A stretch of DNA of 64,000 nt from Pseudobacter ginsenosidimutans (GTDB lineage Bacteria > Bacteroidota > Bacteroidia > Chitinophagales > Chitinophagaceae): NCBI RefSeq assembly GCF_007970185.1, contig NZ_CP042431.1, positions 3,038,001 through 3,102,000 of the forward strand, given 5' to 3'. Shown piece by piece: positions 52,734-61,132 of the stretch (positions are counted from its first letter, which is position 1; each line of letters opens with the position of its first letter). The notes beneath the pieces are model-generated. The model did no database searches, was not told where the DNA came from, and saw only the letters and a program-made list of their open reading frames with translations. A program made the position numbers and the translations under genes.

Positions 52734-53558
52734 TCAGAAGTCTCCTTTATAATATTTCGCTTTTATATCCGGGATCAATGCTGCAAGATTCTTCATTCTC
52801 GTTTCATCTGAAGGATGGGTTGACAGGAATTCAGGCGTTTTTGTTTTTCCATTTGCCTGGGACATTCGTTGCCATAATGCAACGGACTCAGTTGGATCGT
52901 AGCCTGCCATACTCATGAAGATCAGTCCCAGCTTGTCTGCTTCACTTTCCTGTAAACGGCTGTTGGGGAGGGAATAAGCAAGATTGGATCCGATCATATA
53001 AAGACCAAGAAACAAAACCTGTGTTTCTTTTTTCTTTTCCTTTAATGCTTCCTGGAGTACAAGACCACCCAGGTTCACCAGTAATCCCTGGCTCATTCTT
53101 TCATTACCATGCCTGGCAATGGCATGGGCGATCTCATGTCCCATTACAAAAGCGAGTGCTGTTTCGTTCTGTGTAACCGGCAGCAATCCGGTATACACCA
53201 CTACTTTTCCTCCGGGCATACACCAGGCATTTACAATGTTTTCATCGATGGTGTTGAATTCCCAGCTGAGATGTTTGAGGTCTTTCTGGAAATTGTTCTG
53301 CTGCATGTACAATTCAACAGCTTTCTGTATCCTTGTACCGATCCGGGTCACCATTGCAGCACGTTCATCCTGTGCCGGCAGTGTACGGCTGACTTTCACA
53401 ATGGAGTCGTATTCGGAAAAAGCGAGTTCCTTGATCATGAAATCCGGAACAATGTTCAATTGTTTCCGTCCGGTTACAGGAACGGTTTTACAGGAAATGA
53501 AAAAAGATGATATGAGAACAATGAACAATAGAGACCTGTGCATTTTTCTTGTTTTCAT
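52734..53558 (-). CDS. M48-family metallopeptidase lipoprotein
   Basis: A 274-residue zinc protease from ATG 53558 with a lipobox FISC (C23), so it is envelope-anchored. The active site is MGHEIAHAIARHG (HEIAH at 141-145), and the third ligand region is RLQESEADKLG (E204). The C-terminal FLSTHPSDETRMKNLAALIP is the usual end of BepA/LoiP-like proteases. These proteins degrade misfolded envelope proteins. ATG 53543 is an alternative start. It converges with the hxlR gene, 78 bases apart. Confidence 0.92.
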   Translation of the reverse strand: MKTRKMHRSLLFIVLISSFFISCKTVPVTGRKQLNIVPDFMIKELAFSEYDSIVKVSRTLPAQDERAAMVTRIGTRIQKAVELYMQQNNFQKDLKHLSWEFNTIDENIVNAWCMPGGKVVVYTGLLPVTQNETALAFVMGHEIAHAIARHGNERMSQGLLVNLGGLVLQEALKEKKKETQVLFLGLYMIGSNLAYSLPNSRLQESEADKLGLIFMSMAGYDPTESVALWQRMSQANGKTKTPEFLSTHPSDETRMKNLAALIPDIKAKYYKGDF

Positions 53559-53676
53559 AAAACTATTTCTTCCCCTTAACGCTTGCAATCCCATAAAAGG
53601 GGGATAATCAGAGCCGGTAGCTGCACCTGCTTGGATCTTTATCGTTAATTTAGAACTTCATGCAAATCTGAAAAAC

Positions 53677-54066
53677 ATGCCAGGATTAAAAGCAATTCAC
53701 CATATAGCCATCATTTGTTCAGATTATGAACGCTCGAAGTATTTCTATACACAAGTTCTGGGCCTTTCTGTGATCCGGGAAGTTTACCGGGAAGCTCGGC
53801 AATCCTGGAAGCTGGACCTGGCCCTTGACGGCGAATACCTGATTGAGCTTTTCTCTTTTCCGGAACCGCCTCCACGTCCTTCACGTCCCGAGGCTTGCGG
53901 ATTAAGACACCTGGCTTTCCAGGTTGATAATATAGAAGCTACGGTTGCTGTTTTGCAAAAAGAACAGGTTGTTACAGAACCTGTAAGAACTGATGAATAT
54001 ACCGGAAAGCGATTCACGTTTTTTGCAGATCCGGATGGCCTCCCGCTTGAGTTGTATGAAATCTGA
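53677..54066 (+). CDS. VOC-family protein, YaeR/GloA2-like
   Basis: A 129-residue vicinal-oxygen-chelate protein: AIHHIAIICSDYERSKYFYTQVLGLSVIREVYREARQSWKLDLAL (in pieces), ELFSFPEPPPRPSRPEACGLRHLAFQVDNIEATV and FTFFADPDGLPLELYE. The metal ligands H8, E57-type, H and E122-type are all in place. It is the YaeR/GloA2 subgroup, small single-chain glyoxalase-like proteins of uncertain substrate. Confidence 0.88.
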   Translation: MPGLKAIHHIAIICSDYERSKYFYTQVLGLSVIREVYREARQSWKLDLALDGEYLIELFSFPEPPPRPSRPEACGLRHLAFQVDNIEATVAVLQKEQVVTEPVRTDEYTGKRFTFFADPDGLPLELYEI

Positions 54067-54097
54067 CCTGCCATCCATTCAAGAGTTTGCACTTTAG

Positions 54098-54116
54098 CCA
54101 TTAATTGAATTAATGG
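54098..54116. promoter_or_regulatory. 19-base 9-1-9 palindrome upstream of the xus-like operon
   Basis: CCATTAATT-G-AATTAATGG is a perfect nine-one-nine inverted repeat, 174 bases before the TonB-receptor start and 31 bases after the VOC stop. Nine-one-nine is the geometry of a Fur box, and the neighbouring operon looks like iron uptake. The sequence is not the standard Fur consensus and it is far from the start, so the regulator is uncertain. The remaining 174 bases show only a possible -7 box near 54250. Confidence 0.4.
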
Positions 54117-54249
54117 TTAGAGGAAATGCCAGCCCGTATCTTGGTTGCCTGCTTGCCAGTATCATGAAGCCAGTACAGGAATAAGTAAGTTTTTCCGCAT
54201 CTCGAAACAGAAATCCCTGATTCCGTACCCTTAAGGGAGAGCTATCTTC

Positions 54250-54257
54250 TAGTTTTG
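54250..54257 (+). promoter_or_regulatory. Possible -7 box for the xus-like operon
   Basis: TAGTTTTG fits TAnnTTTG exactly and lies 34 bases before ATG 54291, which would give a leader of about 27 bases. A convincing -33 TTTG is not seen. Confidence 0.35.
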
Positions 54258-54290
54258 CTGCCTCCAATAAAATGGCCAAAACTAAAAGGA

Positions 54291-56687
54291 ATGAATTACT
54301 TCAGAGCGTTATTATCGGCTGTACTTTGCCTCAGTGTAGTATTTGTTCATGCACAAAAATCAGGTACAGCCACTGTTTCGGGGACGGTCCGTTCAACTGG
54401 CGGGGAAGCAGTTTCAGGGATCACTGTGAGCCTGAAAGGCGCATCGATTACAACCGTTACAGATGAAAACGGTAAATTTCTCCTGAAAAACATACAGGCA
54501 GGAACTTATACACTGCAGATATCTTCTGTGGGTTACACCACTCTCGAGCACGCCATCACTGTAAAACCTGGTGTTCCGCAGGACATCAGCTTTACACTTT
54601 CCCGGAACAGAAAGGAAATGCAGGCGGTTACCATAACAGGAAAATCGAAAATTCAGGAAATCAAAGAGTCTGGTTTTGCAGTAAATGCCATCGAGACCAA
54701 AAAATATGCGAATACAACCGCTGACCTAAACCAGATCCTTAACCGAACTACTGGTGTCCGGATCAGGGAACAGGGCGGACTTGGTTCTGATTTCAAATTT
54801 TCCATTAACGGTTTGTCCGGCAAACAGGTGAAATTCTTTATCGACGGCATTCCGATGGAAGTGATGGGAAGCGCCATGTCCCTGAATAATATCCCCGTGA
54901 ATCTCGCAGACCGCCTGGAAGTATATAAAGGCGTGGTGCCGGTACAGTTAGGTGCGGATGCCATGGGCGGTGCAGTGAACGTGGTAACCAATCAAAAAGC
55001 CACCAGCTATCTCGACGTAAGTCATAGCTATGGTTCCTTCAATACACATAGGTCTGCTTTGACGGGTCAGTTTGCCGATAAAAAGACTGGCATCATCGTT
55101 AAGGCCAGTGGTTTCCTGAATTCATCTGATAATAATTATAGGATGAAGGGCGTGGACGTGATAACAGGCGGCACAAAGAACGGTAATTTCATTACCGACT
55201 TCAACGGTGCGGAATATGTTGTGGCCGATGCAAAACGTTTTCACGATAATTACTTTTCCATTCTCGGCCAGCTCGAAGCAGGCATCACCAACAAGAAATG
55301 GGCGGATGTGCTGATGATCGGCCTTGGTTACAATGAAGCACACCAGGACCTGCAAACCGGGTTCGATCAAAAAACAGTTTATGGAAAAGTGGAAAGGAAC
55401 AGTTACGCAAAAAGCGCCACTATCCGCTATAAGAAAGATGATCTCTTTGTAAAAGGTTTAAGCCTGAGCACATTTGCAGCCCGCTCAAAAGATACTTACA
55501 GGACCATCGATACCCTTTTCGGAAAATACGACTGGGGCAATATCTGGTATGAAAGCGGATACACTGAAATGGGTAAAAGTGTAAAAACGATCGGTGTGAT
55601 CGAAAGGCACAGGACCTATGCCATGGCCAATATCAGCTATGTGATCAATCCTCAGCACTCCCTGAACCTGAACTATACACTGGACCATCTGAAAAATGAA
55701 AACTTCAATGAGGTCTTCAAGGATTTCGATACCCTTCCAGGAAAGATCAACAAGAATATTCTCGGATTGGCATATCAGCAAAACCTGCTGGAAGGAAGAC
55801 TGGTAAACACTTTTTTCACCAAGTATTATAGCCTCGGCCTGAACCGCGCGAAATACATCGATCGTATTCTGACATCCCAGGATACCACTGCCGGAAACTG
55901 GGGTTATGGTATCGCGGCCAGGTATAAACTCACGGAAGGCCTTGGTATCAAAGCATCTTACGAACATGCTTACCGCTTACAGGATGTGGAGGAAGTATTT
56001 GGAGACGGATTGAACCTGCAGGGCAATCCTGATCTGAAACCTGAAAGCAGCGACAATTTCAACCTGGGTGCATTCTATAATTTCAAGATCGATAAACATT
56101 CATTTTATATCGAAGCATCAGGGTTCTACCGCGATGCAAAAGATTTCATTTTTCCTGTACCAGATCTTCGCTCCAATGTGCTGAAGAACGAGAACCAGTC
56201 AAGTGTACGTATAACAGGATTCGAATCTGAACTTAGGTATAATTATGATCAACTGTTCTCTGTGACCCTGAACATGACCTATCAAAATGCGATCAATACT
56301 ACAAAGCAGGGACAAACTGAATCTTATTATGTAGAAGGTACTTATAAAAACAAGATACCCAACCAACCCTGGTTGTTTGGTAATGCAGATTTCACAATCG
56401 GGAAGAGTGATGTGTTCAAAAAAGGGACCAGGTTGCAGTTCAACTGGTTCACGCAATACATCAACTGGTTCTACCTGACCTGGGAAAGCAAAGGAAACCC
56501 GAATGGTAAATCAGATATTCCCACGCAGTTTGTACAAAATGCTTCACTTAGTTATTCACTGCAGAATGGCAGGTACAATATTTCAGCTGAATGCAGGAAT
56601 CTGACGGACCGCCTGACCTATGACAACTTCAGGCTGCAAAAACCAGGCAGGTCCTTCTTCGTTAAATTCCGGTATTTCTTACATTAA
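54291..56687 (+). CDS. TonB-dependent receptor, XusA-like
   Basis: A 798-residue outer-membrane receptor from ATG 54291; signal peptide ending FVHAQ. A carboxypeptidase-regulatory-like domain (about 22-110) is followed by VTGKSKIQEIKESGFAVNAIE, a plug with GVRIREQGGLGSDFKFSINGLSGKQVKFFIDGIPMEVMG and LEVYKGVVPVQLGADAMGGAVNVVT, and a barrel ending SFFVKFRYFLH. The size (798, against over 1000 for SusC) and the absence of a SusD mark it as a siderophore- or metal-type receptor. It heads an operon with a DUF4374 lipoprotein and a PepSY membrane protein, the XusABC order known from Bacteroides thetaiotaomicron. Confidence 0.9.
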   Translation: MNYFRALLSAVLCLSVVFVHAQKSGTATVSGTVRSTGGEAVSGITVSLKGASITTVTDENGKFLLKNIQAGTYTLQISSVGYTTLEHAITVKPGVPQDISFTLSRNRKEMQAVTITGKSKIQEIKESGFAVNAIETKKYANTTADLNQILNRTTGVRIREQGGLGSDFKFSINGLSGKQVKFFIDGIPMEVMGSAMSLNNIPVNLADRLEVYKGVVPVQLGADAMGGAVNVVTNQKATSYLDVSHSYGSFNTHRSALTGQFADKKTGIIVKASGFLNSSDNNYRMKGVDVITGGTKNGNFITDFNGAEYVVADAKRFHDNYFSILGQLEAGITNKKWADVLMIGLGYNEAHQDLQTGFDQKTVYGKVERNSYAKSATIRYKKDDLFVKGLSLSTFAARSKDTYRTIDTLFGKYDWGNIWYESGYTEMGKSVKTIGVIERHRTYAMANISYVINPQHSLNLNYTLDHLKNENFNEVFKDFDTLPGKINKNILGLAYQQNLLEGRLVNTFFTKYYSLGLNRAKYIDRILTSQDTTAGNWGYGIAARYKLTEGLGIKASYEHAYRLQDVEEVFGDGLNLQGNPDLKPESSDNFNLGAFYNFKIDKHSFYIEASGFYRDAKDFIFPVPDLRSNVLKNENQSSVRITGFESELRYNYDQLFSVTLNMTYQNAINTTKQGQTESYYVEGTYKNKIPNQPWLFGNADFTIGKSDVFKKGTRLQFNWFTQYINWFYLTWESKGNPNGKSDIPTQFVQNASLSYSLQNGRYNISAECRNLTDRLTYDNFRLQKPGRSFFVKFRYFLH

Positions 56688-56716
56688 TCTATCCTTCGGT
56701 TCAAATCAAAAGTTTC

Positions 56717-57919
56717 ATGAAAAGACTAATCAATATATCAGTATCATTCCTGACAATCGCAACTGTTCTTTTTTCCATCAGTGGTTGTGAAAAAAGAGAC
56801 ATTGGAAATGTTGAAGCAGGAACACAATATTCGGCCATTCTCTGTGTGGGCAGCTGGCCCAATACTGCCTATTATATTTCCAGTATTTCATCACTCACCA
56901 GTGGCACCATCAGCCTGAAAGGCAATGGCGCTGAAATGACCGGTAAGGTATATGCGCAGGATGTGATCCAGAAAGATGGCTATTATTATCATGCCAATGC
57001 CACGAGTGGCCGGTTGGGAAAATACCATGTTGAGAATGGAGTGTTGTTGATCGATAAAGAGATCCCCTTTTCCTGGCTGAACTGGTCTGCCTACACATGG
57101 GTGGATAACAATACCCTGGTAATCATCGGTGATGGTAAGGGAGAAGCGCGTTACGCAATTGTAAAAGTGGACAAAATGACTATCAAAACCGGCAGTCTTG
57201 CACTGGATGCTATTCCGGAGGGATTCAGCACTTACAATATTGGTTTTGCTGAATACAGGGACAATAAATTGTTCCTGGGATACGGTTTCGGTTCAACAGA
57301 CTGGACACAGTATCCTAACATGCCGGTGTATCCGAAATCTTTTGTTGCTGTGATCGATTATACCGATATGGTAGTTGAGAAGTCGCTGGAAGATAATCGC
57401 AGCAATGGATTTGGCGGGCCAACCGTATATGCGCCCAGCTCTTTCATCGATGAGAACAATGATCTCTATTTCATCAGTGACCCGGTAGGTATTTACGATT
57501 ACAATTCTCCATCTGCCATGTACCGTATCAAAAACGGCTCTACAGAGATCGATCCCACTTATTTCTTTAACTATTCTGCCGCTGCCAATAATGAAAAAGC
57601 TCCGGCGATATGGTATATCGGAAATGGAAAAGCGATTGTGAGATCCCGCATCAACGGGCAATCTATCGATACAGACCACTATTATACCGTGATTGATGTT
57701 CAGAACGGAGCTTTGATCAAAAAGCTGGATCTGCCTGCTGATAAAGGCGAGAGAATGGTGAATGCAGTGATTGTGGAAGATGGAAAAGCTTATATCGCAG
57801 TGAATGCAGCGGACAGGGATTATATCTGGGAATACGATCCTGCCAGTGATAAGCTTACCAAAGGAGTGGAGTTTGTAGGGGGGATCGATTATATCCTGCG
57901 AATAGAAAAATTGAAATAA
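56717..57919 (+). CDS. DUF4374 lipoprotein, XusB-like
   Basis: A 400-residue lipoprotein with lipobox ISGC (C24). The mature part is a beta-propeller-like series of about seven short sheet repeats (for example YYYHANATSGRLGKYHVENGVLLIDKEIPF and SAMYRIKNGSTEIDPTYFFNY in pieces), matching DUF4374. XusB of Bacteroides is such a protein and binds ferric enterobactin at the cell surface. It is 29 bases after the receptor and 16 bases before the PepSY gene. Confidence 0.85.
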   Translation: MKRLINISVSFLTIATVLFSISGCEKRDIGNVEAGTQYSAILCVGSWPNTAYYISSISSLTSGTISLKGNGAEMTGKVYAQDVIQKDGYYYHANATSGRLGKYHVENGVLLIDKEIPFSWLNWSAYTWVDNNTLVIIGDGKGEARYAIVKVDKMTIKTGSLALDAIPEGFSTYNIGFAEYRDNKLFLGYGFGSTDWTQYPNMPVYPKSFVAVIDYTDMVVEKSLEDNRSNGFGGPTVYAPSSFIDENNDLYFISDPVGIYDYNSPSAMYRIKNGSTEIDPTYFFNYSAAANNEKAPAIWYIGNGKAIVRSRINGQSIDTDHYYTVIDVQNGALIKKLDLPADKGERMVNAVIVEDGKAYIAVNAADRDYIWEYDPASDKLTKGVEFVGGIDYILRIEKLK

Positions 57920-57935
57920 GAATAACAGAGTTGTG

Positions 57936-59078
57936 ATGATGTCTTTCAAAAAGATCAATGCCTGGTTCCATTTGTGGTTTGGGCTGGCTTCAGGGATCGT
58001 GGTTTTCATTCTGGGGATCACGGGCTGCGCCATTGTGTTCAAAGATGAAATAAAAAGTCTCACTCAACCCTGGTTGCATGCCGCCAGGCCTGCGGATGGA
58101 AAGTTGTTGCCTCCTTCGGTATTGGTCAATTCCCTGCAAAAGCAGGTGCCCGGAAAACATATCGAGTCAGTATGGTATCACGGGGAAAACAGGACGGCGC
58201 ATTTCAATATTCATGAATCCGATTCCATCGCATTCGTGAATCCCTATACGGCTGAAGTGGTAGCGCTGGTGGACCATGAAGATGCTTTCCATTTTTTTGA
58301 AGACGGTCATTATTATCTCTGGCTGCCCCGCGAGATTGGTCACCAGGTAGCCGGATGGGGTACACTTATCTTCTTCCTGCTGCTGATCAGCGGACTGATC
58401 CTGTGGTGGCCGAAAAAATGGAATAAGAGAAACCGGGACCAAGGTTTCAAAATAAAATGGAACGCAAAGTTCAAACGCCTGAACTACGATCTGCACAATG
58501 TATTGGGCTTCTATTCCCTGATAGTGGCCATCATCTTTGCCTTTACAGGATTGATGATGAGCTTTGCCTGGTTCAATAAAGGTGTTTACTGGCTGGCAGG
58601 CGGAGAGAACAAACCCCGTATACAGGCTGTGTCTGATACCACTACCAATCTGAAAACAGACCTGATGATGCAGGTGGACAAAGCCTGGCACAAAGGCATC
58701 TATGAGCTGGCCGAGCAGCGTCCGTTTGATATTCTCATGCATTTCCCCGAAACACCCTCAGAAGCCATCTATGTTTGTACTGATATGTACAACGGAACCT
58801 GGAGGGATGTTTATCTCGATCAATATACTTTGGCTGAATTACCCGCTTCACAGAAAAGAGTAAGGGACGAGGACTTCGCTTCCTGGATCCGCAGGTACAA
58901 TTACGGATTGCATGTTGGACTGTACGGTGGGATCACCATCAAGATCATCTACTTCATTGTGAGCCTGATCTGCGCCAGTTTACCTGTTACAGGCTTTTAT
59001 ATTTGGTGGGGTAGAAGAAGAAAGAAGAAGTCAATTGTTCCCCGCAAACGAAAGGAGCTGGAAGTAACGACTGCCTGA
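57936..59078 (+). CDS. PepSY-associated transmembrane protein, XusC-like
   Basis: A 380-residue inner-membrane protein with four main hydrophobic segments: one at about 13-38 (FHLWFGLASGIVVFILGITG), two in the middle (LIFFLLLISGLILWWP and LIVAIIFAFTGLMMSFAWF) and one near the end (IKIIYFIVSLICASLPVTGFYIWWGRR). PepSY-type folds lie between them. Family members are often iron-siderophore reductases or energy-linked helpers. GTG 57933 is a possible earlier start. As third gene of the run it completes the XusABC layout. Confidence 0.87.
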   Translation: MMSFKKINAWFHLWFGLASGIVVFILGITGCAIVFKDEIKSLTQPWLHAARPADGKLLPPSVLVNSLQKQVPGKHIESVWYHGENRTAHFNIHESDSIAFVNPYTAEVVALVDHEDAFHFFEDGHYYLWLPREIGHQVAGWGTLIFFLLLISGLILWWPKKWNKRNRDQGFKIKWNAKFKRLNYDLHNVLGFYSLIVAIIFAFTGLMMSFAWFNKGVYWLAGGENKPRIQAVSDTTTNLKTDLMMQVDKAWHKGIYELAEQRPFDILMHFPETPSEAIYVCTDMYNGTWRDVYLDQYTLAELPASQKRVRDEDFASWIRRYNYGLHVGLYGGITIKIIYFIVSLICASLPVTGFYIWWGRRRKKKSIVPRKRKELEVTTA

Positions 59079-59177
59079 TCTTCCAACAATTACTGCACAG
59101 ATTTGTTTCTATGGTAGCCTGGCTCAATTTTTTCTGTAAAGAAAAACAGGTACAGGTAATTATCAAAAAATAGAAAA

Positions 59178-60184
59178 ATGAAACAGTTCTGTGTTTTCCT
59201 GTTGTCTGTAATATTGCTCAATCCGGTTACTGCGCAAACCGGCCGTCCTGTATTGGACATCATGCTCACTAATTACGACTATCCGTTTGAGGTGCATTTT
59301 CTGAACCTGAAAAGTCAAAACCAGGAATTGAAAATGGCGTATATGGATGTGCATCCCAGGCAAGCGAATGGAAAAACCGTTGTGCTCCTGCATGGCAAGA
59401 ATTTCAACGGTGCTTATTGGAAAGGCACCGTTGAAGCATTGACGGCGGAAGGATATCGCGTGGTGGTTCCGGACCAGATCGGTTTTGGAAAATCCTCAAA
59501 GCCTGAAGGCTATCAGTTTTCATTTCAACAGCTGGCGCAAAATACCAAAGCCGTTCTTGATGAGTTGAAGATCGATAAGATCTGCCTGCTGGGCCACTCG
59601 ATGGAGGCATGCTGGCTACCAGGTTCACGCTGATGTATCCTGAAAAAGTAGAGAAGCTGGTGCTGGAAAATCCGATCGGCCTGGAAGACTGGAAACTTGT
59701 TGCGCCTTATACATCCATCGACCAGAATTATCAGAACGAACTAAAGGCGAACTACGAGTCAGCAAAGAAATACCAGCTGGAATTCTACTACGATAAAAAA
59801 TGGAAACAGGAATACGATGAATGGGTGTATTTACTTACAGGCTGGACTAAACACCCGGATTATCCTGTAGTGGCATTGAACAATGCACAAACTTCCGACA
59901 TGATCTTTACCCAGCCTGTAGTTTATGAATTCCAATATATCAAATCACCCACATTGCTGATCATCGGCACAAGGGACCGGACCGCGATTGGAAAAAATAA
60001 TGTGAAGGACGAGGCGGCCCGCGAAAGGATGGGCCAGTACCAGTTGCTGGGAAAGGAAACACAGAAGAAGATCCCCCACTCGCAATTAGTGGAATTGGAT
60101 AATGTTGGACACCTTCCGCATATTGAGGTCTTTGACCGGTTCATCAAACCACTGTCCACTTTTCTTTCTTCCACTCAAAAATGA
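59178..60184 (+). pseudogene. Alpha/beta hydrolase, frameshifted at the nucleophile elbow
   Basis: Two adjoining frames make one gene. The first (59178-59633) starts with a signal peptide and runs to LLHGKNFNGAYW, the oxyanion region, and GHSM. The second (59609-60184) continues MLATRFTLMYPEKVEKLVLENPIGLEDW and ends with IGTRDRTAIGKNN and the histidine region NVGHLPHIEV. Near 59601-59606 the DNA reads GGCCACTCGATGGAGGC; one extra G would restore GHSMGGMLATRF, the standard nucleophile motif. So a single-base deletion (or a sequencing error) splits an enzyme of about 335 residues. The last 41 bases overlap the opposing beta-lactamase-like fragment. Confidence 0.85.
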
Positions 60185-60845
60185 ATTTACTCCTGGCCGT
60201 GGTAACAATCTTCGCATAGTTGCCAGCGTTATCTTTCCTGAATTCCATTTTGAAATCCGGCCCTTTCGTAAAGAAGTGGTCAACCTGATATGGATATACA
60301 GGGATTTTGGTTATCTGGTCTGCAGGGTTGGAACCTTCAATATACAATTGCCCGTTTTCCAGAGTGACTAATATTTTGTGCTCTTCATTGAGTGCGTATA
60401 CTCCCGTATATTGCTGCAGCATGGCAGCAGTGATGGAGAACTCTGCAAGTACCGGCTTACCGAGGCTGAGTTGTGTTACCTGATTGATCAGGTCCATTGT
60501 TCGGGCATCCGTTTCCTGCGACCGGCCATTTACCAGGAATGCCATAAATATATCCTCCTCCGGGAAATAGCGGATCTCTGCTCCGAATCCCATGACGGAG
60601 CCATCGTGCCTGTAACATCTTTTCCCCAAAATTGTCTGGTTCATCCATCCCAAACCATAGGTTGAAGTATTCCCATTTTTCAATTTCACCGGAGCCAGTA
60701 CTGAATCAAGCATTTGTTTTCCCAATAAAACCTGTTTGAAAACGGCTTGGTTCCACTTAAAAAGATCTCCCACTGTTGACAGGAGGTGGCCGCAGGCAAA
60801 TCCCAATGAAAGGCTTTGGTAGGAAGCGTTTTCAAAGGCACTGTC
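60144..60845 (-). pseudogene. Serine beta-lactamase-family gene fragment (N-terminal half missing)
   Basis: The frame holds only the C-terminal half of a beta-lactamase/transpeptidase-like serine hydrolase. Present are GFACGHLLSTVGDLFKWNQAVFKQVLLG, STYGLGWM, RHDGSVMGFGAEIRYFPEEDIFMAFLVNG and a DUF3471-like tail. The residues DSAFENASYQSLSLGFA are open up to 60845 and further to a stop at 60905. The SxxK and YxN motifs that should lie about 200 residues earlier are absent. No ATG precedes the domain. Its stop overlaps the end of the frameshifted hydrolase by 41 bases. Confidence 0.75.
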
Positions 60846-61132
60846 TTGTTTCGGGTGGCCAGGCGCCCAGGAGCAGGATCGTATTAAGGAGACCGGATAA
60901 AGTCATTTTCAATTATTTTGAGGCCGGAAGGAAGTATGATCAAATGTAGTTTTTAATATTTTACCTTATGCGGAATATGTGTAAATTAGAGATCAGAAGA
61001 AATTTCCCCTGCAATTTTTTTATAGTCTGATCTTACCCGCAAACCTATCCGCTATTACCCTTTTGTTTGAGAAGATGAAACGTATGCCATGCAGTTACAA
61101 CGGATTCCTTTCAGGTTCGTAAATCATCTATT

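Noticed and set aside
54120-54260. Possible riboswitch leader before the XusA-like gene
   Set aside because: I looked for cobalamin-, TPP- and FMN-type conserved blocks and found none; the likely start site lies downstream of this stretch.
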